DNA of 14,515 nucleotides. Source: Gryganskiella cystojenkinii (lineage: Eukaryota > Mortierellomycota > Mortierellomycetes > Mortierellales > Mortierellaceae). Each line of letters opens with the position of its first letter. Within the stretch, counting starts at the first letter, position 1. Position numbers and translations under genes: made by a program. The notes beneath the pieces were generated by a model. It did not search any database and was not told where the DNA came from. It saw nothing but the letters and a program-made list of their open reading frames with translations. Location of the stretch: assembly GCA_015852425.1 (NCBI GenBank), contig JAAAIG010000928.1, positions 1 to 14,515 on the forward strand, given 5' to 3'. Shown piece after piece: positions 1 to 6,919 of this stretch.

Positions 1-95
1 ATATAGTCGAAGAGGTTGTCCCGGAGGCGCGGGATGTCGTAGTGCAACGCTACGATTGATTTCATGGAGGCGCAAATGAGCTTTAGGACATTGAT
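1..95 (-). CDS. Possible partial exon of an unidentified gene, running off the left edge
   Basis: On the minus strand a CTAG acceptor-like site ends at position 96. From 95 to the window edge one frame stays open for 31 codons. It begins Ile-Asn-Val-Leu-Lys-Leu and later contains ALHYDIPRLRDNLFDY, which looks like an amphipathic helical segment of a real protein. I do not recognise the family. A second minus-strand frame is also open here: it begins just after a stop near position 181, includes an ATG near 135, and is richer in Lys, Pro and His. The choice between frames is therefore open, and either may be chance. No promoter, start or downstream exon can be judged because the sequence is cut at position 1. 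Confidence 0.35.
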   Translation of the reverse strand, partial: MNVLKLICASMKSIVALHYDIPRLRDNLFDY

Positions 96-203
96 CTAGA
101 TCACCAACAAAACCAGTTCTTTCATGTTTCTTCATGAAGGCGCTGCTGTTTACTTTGGACCTTTTCTTTTGTTGTGAATTTCATCCATAAGTGACCATGT
201 GAT

Positions 204-209
204 TTTATT
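204..209 (-). terminator. Possible poly(A) signal of the NIF3-like gene
   Basis: AATAAA is read on the minus strand about 190 nt after the NIF3-like stop codon. It is the only exact hexamer noticed on that strand in this flank. The flank from 210 to 397 is AT-rich and holds no supported gene; it contains two copies of ACATTGGTGG near 300 and 317. Confidence 0.3.
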
Positions 210-397
210 ATATTCGGACCCCATTTATGTTCCTTGCTCGCACGCGAGCTCATGATGTTCCTCTAAACACCGTGCCTCCTCGTTTTGGCATAATAAAAAC
301 ATTGGTGGCAAACAAACATTGGTGGATTGTGTTTGTGCGTTTTTAATCGGGTACTCGGGCAACTTTTTACGCTCTGTTTCGGAGAAATCTGATACTT

Positions 398-1742
398 CTA
401 GACGACGACCAATGGATCCTTGTCTGTGGTACTGACAATCACCTCCACAGCTTCTTCACCATCCTGGGACAAGAGCTTCTCCAGCTTGGGCTTGAGAACG
501 TCCTTCAAATAACCACGCTCAGTGTTGGAATGTTCACAGAGGACGACCGTGCTCTGTTGTTCCAGGGCCTCGAGAACCTCGTGGTGTCCAAGTTCTCCAG
601 TGAGATAGAGGTCGGCCTTATGGTTCATCATCTCGGATCCAGATCCAGCCCAAACACCGACAGTCGAGATGAGTCGTTCGTTGTTTCCATGTGTAGGATG
701 GATGGCAGCACGGACTAGAGAAGAGAAGGATGAGAAGCTGCATATCAGCAAGCGTTATCCAAAAAGCATTGGGCATCGAGCAATTCATAGACAGCTAGAT
801 GACTTACGCTTGGTCATGCCCAAGTGAGCCTTGATCTGGTCGATGACTTTTTGGACAGGCTGGGGCTTGTCAAAGGTGAAGTAACGCCCCTTTCCAGAGT
901 TGGGGTGACCTGCAATAAGCAACTGTCGGTTAGTAATGTTGCGATGCTGCTGAATCTTTCCCAGTTGTCTCCTTGTTATGTCATTGAGGGAATGGACCTC
1001 ATAAGTGATCCCTACCATCAGGTGGGTTGACAGCAGGAACATAGGTCTTGATGGATCCAGCATCTCCGAATCCTTTGAGAAGCCAATCGTTCACTATTGA
1101 CATATTGAACATAAGAGAGGTGGTGTTAGTTTTGCATGTTTTAGAGCGATTTGATCCTGAATTTGATTACAAGAGTCGGTTGCCGTTACCTCCATCGTCA
1201 GCAGAGTCACAGGAACTGTGAGGGGAAAAGACACTGACGCCCTTGGCCGCGCACTGCAAGACCATTCTCTGCTTCGTGTCCTTCAATTGAAGGCGCTTGA
1301 GTCCACGGAAGATAGGCGGGTCTAGAGATAAATGCTGAAGTTCGTTAGGAATCGGCAAACGATGGCTCCCGCAAAGGGAGTTGATCCATGCTCGAACGAT
1401 TCGCGGGATGATACTAACGGTACGCGATGATGACTCCCACGGATGGGTCGTTGAGGGCCTCGTCAACCACGGCAGTGGTGAAATCAATAGTCAAGAAGAC
1501 ACGCTGAGGAGTGGTCGAGGCGACTCTGGTACGGGGGTAGGGAGCCTCTATTGTACATCAAGGATTGTTACCGAGGAAACGGTTAGCGTGTTTGAAGCAA
1601 AGCGTGGGCTTTGTTGCAAACAAAGTGAATGACAGTGTCATTCTGTACCAACAAGGAGTCCAACATTGTCCCATGCGTGGTCAGCGAGACTGTTGGGAGC
1701 GATGCGCTCCATGCTCTTCAAGACGCGTGTCAGAAGTGCCAT
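398..1742 (-). CDS. NIF3: NIF3-like protein (NIF3/DUF34 family), six exons
   Basis: Conserved NIF3-family (DUF34) protein that binds two metal ions; its reaction is not firmly established, though family members are often described as GTP cyclohydrolase I type 2-like. Exons on the minus strand are 1742-1649, 1547-1419, 1321-1190, 1093-1016, 909-808 and 714-398, giving 283 aa, close to the usual short fungal form. Intron lengths are 93-106 nt and all are GT...AG. The family signature WDNVGLLV lies near the N-terminus. Likely metal ligands, by alignment from memory with bacterial YbgI, are His75 in YHPPIF, Asp113 in SPHSSCD, and His240/Glu244 in CEHSNTERG. The GELGHH and DKDPL motifs also fit. 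The ATG at 1742 is preferred over an in-frame ATG at 1862 because MALLTRVLK is where the family homology begins and the longer form would use up the shared promoter. It is divergent from the P1 gene. Confidence 0.93.
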
Positions 1743-1937
1743 TCTTGCTAATGGTATTTGGGGAGTGTGTGAATGAAGAAGAGGGACGAGAACACTAAAA
1801 AATAAAAATCCTGGCCACTCAGATTTCGAGATGAAAATCGAATTTCTCGAGCCCCTTAACATCCAAGGAACGAATTTATTGCGTTTCCGAGTCTGCGCCT
1901 ATTGAACTCCCTCTCTTTCACTCAAAGTTCGATCACC
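1743..1937. promoter_or_regulatory. Short shared promoter between divergent NIF3-like and P1 genes
   Basis: Only 195 bp separate the two start codons, so both 5' UTRs and both core promoters must fit here. An AT-rich patch (ACTAAAAAATAAAAATC) lies at about 1795-1811. A pyrimidine-rich stretch (CTCCCTCTCTTTCACTC) lies at about 1908-1924, just before the P1 ATG. A pyrimidine-rich leader is common in ribosomal-protein genes, but no specific factor site can be named. Confidence 0.55.
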
Positions 1938-3038
1938 ATGTCCGCTGAACTTGCTACCAGCTACGCTGCCTTGATCCTCGCCGACGACAACGTCGAGATC
2001 ACCGTTAAGTATCGGACCATCTCTTTACGACCATCGATGCAGGAACATCCTCAGCTATAAGGATACACCACTCTCGACGCTCGATGGATATCAACCTCTG
2101 GATGGATGGCTCCTTTGTCCTATCTGAAAAAATCGGATACAACTTCAAACTTCAGACTCAGGGTGAATCTGAGGACTGATTGTACCTCGATTCTACGATC
2201 CCGTCTCTGTTCAACAAACAACAACATTCAACAGGCTCTTTCGCCCTTTCAGGATACAACACCTCTCCGACACTCTCATCGCCATCAATAAACAGGAACC
2301 CTTTGCGATCATCAAACCTTTTGTTCTCTGTCCAGGAATCAAAGGATTGAGGATCGCACACACAACACACACTGCGGCAACACCTCCTTGCCAGCTGCGG
2401 CAGTCAAAAGAGGAACCGCAGTACGACTTTTTGATTCCGGAACACACCACAAGTAAAGGAAAAGCGATGACTGGAATCTATCTGATCAGGAAAGCCTGGA
2501 CATTGAGTCTAAATCTGGATTCAGATCAACGCCTCTTATTCAACCACCTCAACGCTCACTGCGTTCGCATCAACCGTCCATGCAGCCTTCACTCTTTCTA
2601 TGTCGGAATGAGCCATCAGAAAAAAAGGAACCTTCAGACTTACCGTTTTTTCCTCCCCACCTTTTCGACAAATCAATAGTCTGATAAGCTCCAGACCCTC
2701 TTGAAGGCTGCCAACGTCGAGGTTGAGTCTATCTGGACCACCCTCTTCGCCAAGGCCCTCCAGGGTAAGGACGTCGAGTCCATGCTCTCCAACGTCGGAG
2801 CTGCTGGCTCTGCCCCCGCCGCTGGTGCCGTCGCCGCTTCTGGTGCCGCCGCTGTTGAGGAGAAGGCCGAGGAGAAGAAGGAGGAGGCCAAGGAGGAGTC
2901 TGATGACGATATGGGATTCGGTATGTTGACTTTTTGTCTTGCTGGTTCTGGATGACGGACTGCGATTCCATCTATTGACTTTATGATGACTGACACTCTT
3001 TTATTTTTTCTTTCATAACTATAGGTCTCTTCGATTAA
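1938..3038 (+). CDS. RPP1: 60S acidic ribosomal protein P1, three exons
   Basis: Acidic P1 protein of the ribosomal stalk. It pairs with P2 on P0 and recruits translation GTPases. Exons 1938-2003, 2680-2920 and 3025-3038 give 106 aa, the normal size. The N-terminus [17 protein letters not shown] is P1-type rather than P2-type. A helical dimerisation region (about residues 1-60) is followed by an Ala/Gly/Pro hinge (about 65-80), a Glu/Lys-rich acidic stretch, and the universal tail [13 protein letters not shown], completed only by splicing in a 14-nt final exon that encodes the end of G plus LFD and the stop. The first intron is 676 nt, the second 104 nt. The first donor is GTTAAG; the alternative GT four bases on would not restore the family sequence EIT-SDKLQ. 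GCC/GTC/GAG-rich codon use fits high expression. It is divergent from the NIF3-like gene and convergent with the Myb/U-box gene. Confidence 0.96.
2004..2679 (+). other. Long first intron of the P1 gene (676 nt)
   Basis: This intron runs from a GTTAAG donor to a CAATAG acceptor and is several times longer than any other intron here. No convincing protein frame is present: the open frames inside lack recognisable motifs, and the 110-codon one ends in the acceptor itself. Some local structure potential is visible: CTGCGGCA occurs at 2372-2379 and 2395-2402, ACTGCGG (2371-2377) is complementary to CCGCAGT (2416-2422), GGCAA and TTGCC flank a short loop at about 2376-2392, and ATCTG/CAGAT flank 4 nt at 2513-2526. 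A near box-C sequence, GCGATGA, lies around 2464-2470 and a CTGA at 2482. These are too weak to call a snoRNA. Confidence 0.85.
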
Positions 3039-3060
3039 ACAATCACTCCCCAACTCCCTG

Positions 3061-3066
3061 AATAAA
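3061..3066 (+). terminator. Poly(A) signal of the P1 gene
   Basis: AATAAA begins 22 nt after the P1 stop codon, which implies a very short 3' UTR, plausible for a highly expressed ribosomal-protein gene. Confidence 0.55.
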
Positions 3067-3229
3067 AAGCCTGGCTCTGTCCACCCTTTTGAAGGAACCC
3101 CACACAAAGACTTATTTTCTGTTACCTTGACTTTATCAGTTTATTATTTGTTGAAACCAATTGGTTGCTGCATGGTTCGAGGATCAGCGCACAAGGAGTC
3201 TGGATATTATATGTTGACACCAATATTAC

Positions 3230-3235
3230 TTTATT
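3230..3235 (-). terminator. Poly(A) signal of the Myb/U-box gene
   Basis: AATAAA is read on the minus strand (forward TTTATT) about 70 nt after the stop at 3304. It suits a short 3' UTR in the 265-bp convergent gap shared with the P1 gene. Confidence 0.5.
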
Positions 3236-3240
3236 TCACT

Positions 3241-3252
3241 TGTCAATTGACA
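3241..3252. repeat. 12-bp perfect palindrome in the convergent 3' region
   Basis: TGTCAATTGACA reads the same on both strands. Further TTGACA copies lie nearby at about 3214, 3261 and 3311; the last overlaps the final codons of the minus-strand gene. The palindrome sits between the two putative poly(A) signals. No function can be assigned. Confidence 0.6.
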
Positions 3253-3303
3253 GGCAAAGGTTGACATGAAAAATATAAGCTCTTGGTCCTCCGGTCACCC
3301 ATG

Positions 3304-5529
3304 TTACATGTTGACAATCTTGTCTCTAAAAAACGTTGTTAGATAACAGAACGGAGAGACAAGAGCATCGTCAATAGTCTGGCTATCATAGTTGCCCAGT
3401 AACATCAAATAATCGTCGATGGTCTTACCTGTACTCCTCAATGTTCTCAAAGGTCAGAATAGTGACATCGCGCTTGGTTAAGGGCTTCTTGGTCAACGGG
3501 CAAATGTTCTTGGTCGAACCCTCCTGCAACAGACAACGGATCCAACTGTCATAACCCATGACATGACCATACTTTGAGATTGCAGGCTTCTCCACAACCT
3601 CGAGCGTAATCGGGTCGATGAATCCGGGCAAAGGGTTCATGGCATCGACTTCATCCTCTGATTCGTAGTCCTCCTCACCATCGCTACCACCCGCCACCGA
3701 TCCCGATCCAGAGCCTCCACCTCCAGCAGCGGCACCACCGGCAGAGGAAGAAGATCCCTCATTCAAAGCTGCAGCAGCATTCGCCACACGAGTCCTGGTA
3801 CGCTTGGTCGTGCTCCACTTGGCCATGTAGGATCCCGAATCATCACAGTCGAATTCCGATATATCCGAGGAATCATCACTGTTGTAACCACCGCGTCTCT
3901 TTCTCTTCTTGCGACTGGCCGCGGCCGACGTCTTGGGTTCCTTGGCTGGTTTGACAGGCTTGGGTGGCTTTGGTTCCTTAGGAGCCTTTGGCGCCTTGGG
4001 TTCCTTCAGAGGTTTGGGTTCCTTGGGGGGCTTGGGCTCACGTGGCGCCTTGACAACCACAGGTCTCTCCTCGCCCGTGGTGTTATGTTTGTTATGGGTT
4101 CGGAACTCCTTGGTCGTCTCACCGTTGGCGCCTTTCTTATCAAAGAGGTAATGGGCCTTACCCTTCTCATCCAGAACATAGTTGGGGTCGTTGATCTGGT
4201 TGGTCTCGACCAACAATCGGTAATAGTTCGAACACTGGTAACCAACACGACCGGGGATCGTCATCGAGAACAGACCCCATTGACCGTTGGCACCAATTTC
4301 GTTGAGACGTTCGTGGAAAAGCTTTTGTTCCTCTTTGGTCCAGGCACCCTTGCGCTGGATTTCACCGGGGGCATTGAAACGGTAATAATATGTGTTAGGC
4401 TTCTTGTCGATGGCGGCATAGGCCTTCACACGAGCGTCGGACCAGCCTTCAAAGGCCTTGGAGGCATCGACCTTGTTCTCCTGAACCTGCTTCAAAGCCT
4501 CGTCCAGACCCAAACGACCTCCCATGCGGTATTGCCTAGGATAGGGGAGAAAATGATTATTATTATTAGCAAAGTAAATAATTTGGTCCGACACAATATA
4601 CCGATTCAATATCGATTTTTCAGAAAAGTCAAATTCTTACTTCTTCATGCCCTCGGTCGTACGCATACGAGGCGCCTCACGGCGCTTCTTCAAATGCTCC
4701 TCATATCGGGCCCGTTGCTGATCATCCATGACGGTGACCTTGGCCGGTTTGTGGTTTCGGATCGCGATGCTCCTTCGGATCTTTTCGAGGTAACCTCGGG
4801 TACTGAACTGGACAAAGACGTCGTCCTCATCGTTCGCGCAATCCTCAAGTGCCTCGTCAATCTCGGCATTGACGAGGTAACCGTAATGTTGTTTCAGTTT
4901 GCGGTACCGTCTCTGTTTCTCCTTTTCCTCAAAGGCAGCAAACTGACGTTGTTGAAAGGCAATACGCTGCTGGATGATGTCCATCTCCTTTTCGGTCACG
5001 GACTCTTCAAAGACACGCTCCTTGCGGACGGTTTGAATCGTATCACTAAAAAATAAAAAATAAAATAGTTAGAGAAACAAATTCCTTTGTCCATTTTGTC
5101 TCTCCTCATCAGGGTGAAAGTGTAGACACTCTTCACTTACACATTTTCTTTGTTGTCCTCGGTCATGACGGTGGTAAGGGTAGGCTCGGCATCGTCCAGA
5201 TCCTTGGCCTCCTCACGTTGCTTGACCAAGATAGCGAGCATGTTGACAGGACGAGTGTCTGCGAGAGCGGGCTTGAGAGACTGTTTTGGAAAGTTGTTCT
5301 TCACCTTGGCTAATAGCCAAACCACAAAAAGAGAAGGGGGTAAGGCTCATCGTTTGAAAGCATTCGACATCAGCATTGTCGAGGTGAGGTTAATGGACGA
5401 TTCAAATTCAGTTGAATGCATGGTATTCTTTTTACCATAGTCGTATTCCTTGCGAAAGACGGTGCAGCGTGCCTTTTCACTGGACACGCTTGGCGAGTTT
5501 GAGCGGGAAGAGTTGCTCGAGTGGGCCAT
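3304..5529 (-). CDS. Myb/SANT-like and U-box-like domain protein, five exons
   Basis: Probable nuclear protein, 598 aa, role unknown. Exons on the minus strand are 5529-5436, 5309-5141, 5045-4641, 4535-3429 and 3325-3304; the last encodes the end RDKIVNM. Residues 1-88 are Ser-rich then charged. About 88-225 are strongly helical and charged (EEKEKQRRYRKLKQHYG). A Myb/SANT-like repeat spans about 284-332, with Trp288 and Trp309, IPGRVGYQCSNYYR as its last helix, and tyrosines where the third tryptophan of classical Myb repeats would be. A Lys/Pro/Glu repeat follows at about 385-424, then a basic RKKRKRR cluster at 431-437 that could be a nuclear localisation signal, then acidic and Gly/Ser-rich linkers. 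The C-terminus (about 527-591) resembles a U-box: DPITLEVVEKP, YGHVMGYDSW, NICPLTKKPL. It lacks the Cys/His zinc ligands of a RING, as U-boxes do. If it is a true U-box, ubiquitin-ligase activity near chromatin is an inference. I recognise the domain pair but no named gene. Confidence 0.85.
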
Positions 5530-5912
5530 GTTCTTTTTGCTTTCGAGATTGTGAGCAGGGCAAGGGATGGGACGGTGGTGATGGATGGAATGAAAACAAA
5601 CTGGCGACATTGGGTGCCTCTTTCGCGACGGAAAAACAAAACAAAAAACAAAAGTCAGCGCGTAAAATCACGTGACCCTCTGCTCCAATCCAAAGTGCCA
5701 CGACAATTGATGTGGCACTGTTTGGTGAAAGGCGTAGTCAATCTTTCGGAGGAACATAAAAAGGGTCTGTTTCTTCTTTCTCCACCACATCAATCCTCCA
5801 TCAAATTTGCCCTATCAACAACCCATCCATCGTCCCATCATCACAAGTAGCCAAGAGATACTTTTTCAATATTAAGAAACCCACACCTCTCAAGAACAAA
5901 AACAAAAAGAAA
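5530..5912. promoter_or_regulatory. Divergent promoter between the Myb/U-box gene and the 2OG oxygenase
   Basis: The 383-bp gap between two divergent starts holds CACGTG at 5669-5674 (within TCACGTGA, a basic helix-loop-helix type E-box) and CCAAT at 5685-5689 (a Hap-complex type site). ATAAAAAGG at 5756-5764 could be a TATA-like element for the plus-strand gene about 150 nt upstream of its ATG. Site assignments are by motif only. Confidence 0.45.
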
Positions 5913-6647
5913 ATGATGTCCGAATCTCAACAGCCGCAGTCGAAACTACACTCCATCCTGGATCCCCGGGTCACGGCACAGCTCCAGCAGACACCTCCAC
6001 CGGCAACCCATCTGGATCTCAAGCCCTACCTCGGAAAATCCCGCCAACACGAGACCATCCTCGCCGTCACGGCTCAGTCCATCATCACTCCGCAAGAATG
6101 TCAGGCCATGATTGACCGATCTGAACAGATCGGTTATGAGGTCGCACTGGTCAATACGGGTTCCGGTGAAGGTGTCCGAGTCCCTGGTTACAGAGATGGT
6201 TACCGATGCATCATTGACGACAAGGAATTTGTGGCCGAGTTGTGGAAACGAGTACAGGCCTATATTCCCGAGGTCTATGAGGATCGACCCCGAATCGAGA
6301 TGAACGAACGTCTGCGATTCCTTCGTTATGGTCCAGGCGACAAGTTTGAACCTCACATGGATGGCGAGTACCGTCGTACGGATGGGTCGGGCCATGTCAC
6401 CAAGGTCACGATCCAGTTTTATTTGAACGAAGGTTGTGTCGGTGGTGCAACCTCGTTTTTGAGTGAGTATTCGTTTCGAGAGGATCGAGGCGGTGAAAAC
6501 GAAAAGTTGGAGGTGAACCCGAGGACGGGTCAGATCCTGATTTTTCAACATAATTTGCTTCATGAGGGTTCTCAGGTCACACAGGGAACCAAGTACGTGG
6601 TCCGGACGGATATCCTCTACGGCAAGCGACCGATGCATCAGTACTGA
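5913..6647 (+). CDS. 2-oxoglutarate/Fe(II)-dependent dioxygenase, prolyl 4-hydroxylase-like
   Basis: Intronless gene for a 244-aa enzyme of the 2OG-Fe(II) oxygenase superfamily, P4Hc type. Such enzymes use O2 and 2-oxoglutarate to hydroxylate a protein or small substrate and release succinate and CO2. The double-stranded beta-helix core lies at about residues 130-236. The iron triad is His148 and Asp150 in FEPHMDGEY, and His217 in NLLHEGS. Arg231 in KYVVRTDILY is the likely 2-oxoglutarate carboxylate anchor. FLRYGPGDKFEPH is typical of the prolyl 4-hydroxylase group. There is no signal peptide or membrane segment, so it is probably cytosolic or nuclear and unlikely to be a secretory-pathway collagen hydroxylase. 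Two ATGs stand in tandem (5913 and 5916); either could be used. A near full-length open frame exists on the opposite strand, which I take as a codon-usage shadow. Substrate unknown. Confidence 0.88.
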   Translation: MMSESQQPQSKLHSILDPRVTAQLQQTPPPATHLDLKPYLGKSRQHETILAVTAQSIITPQECQAMIDRSEQIGYEVALVNTGSGEGVRVPGYRDGYRCIIDDKEFVAELWKRVQAYIPEVYEDRPRIEMNERLRFLRYGPGDKFEPHMDGEYRRTDGSGHVTKVTIQFYLNEGCVGGATSFLSEYSFREDRGGENEKLEVNPRTGQILIFQHNLLHEGSQVTQGTKYVVRTDILYGKRPMHQY

Positions 6648-6691
6648 GAAACAGTTCTAGTTCCCCTGACTTTGCCTATTTTTGAACCTTC

Positions 6692-6697
6692 AATAAA
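6692..6697 (+). terminator. Poly(A) signal of the 2OG oxygenase gene
   Basis: AATAAA followed by further A residues starts about 45 nt after the stop codon. The remaining convergent gap up to 6919 is AT-rich and purine-rich near its right end, with no supported gene. Confidence 0.5.
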
Positions 6698-6919
6698 AAA
6701 ATCGTTCGTTCATACATTCCGTTCTAAAAGTCATAACACTATTGCTTGCTATTCGGTTTATGTTTTTCTACACCTAAAAGGACTATTGCGATCAAGGTTA
6801 CTATGAATGGTATTGTGTTGCTATGAGTGCGTGAATGGTGTTACAAAAGTGTTTTTGGAAAAGGGGGAAAGAAAAAAAAGGGCAAAAGTGGGAGGAGGGC
6901 TAAACAGGAAACAAAAATA

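Noticed and set aside
2461..2490. Box C/D snoRNA in the P1 intron (GCGATGA then CTGA)
   Set aside because: The C box has a mismatch, the C-to-D distance is far too short for a complete snoRNA, and no terminal stem is visible; it is kept only as a lead in the findings.
2347..2679. A 110-codon frame inside the P1 first intron
   Set aside because: No motif; its stop is the splice acceptor itself, and P1 family continuity requires this segment to be removed.
3170..3195. GGTTCGAGGAT, resembling a tRNA B-box
   Set aside because: The TTC-arm consensus is broken after GGTTCGA, and no matching A-box or cloverleaf could be found around it.
4085..5056. A 323-codon plus-strand open frame opposite the Myb/U-box gene
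   Set aside because: It runs antisense across two exons and an intron of a gene with clear domains, has no recognisable motif, and its Leu/Val/Thr-rich make-up is what the GAN/AAG-rich coding strand gives in reverse.
5946..6638. A 230-codon minus-strand frame opposite the 2OG oxygenase
   Set aside because: It mirrors the oxygenase codon pattern and carries no motif; the plus-strand protein has an intact catalytic triad.
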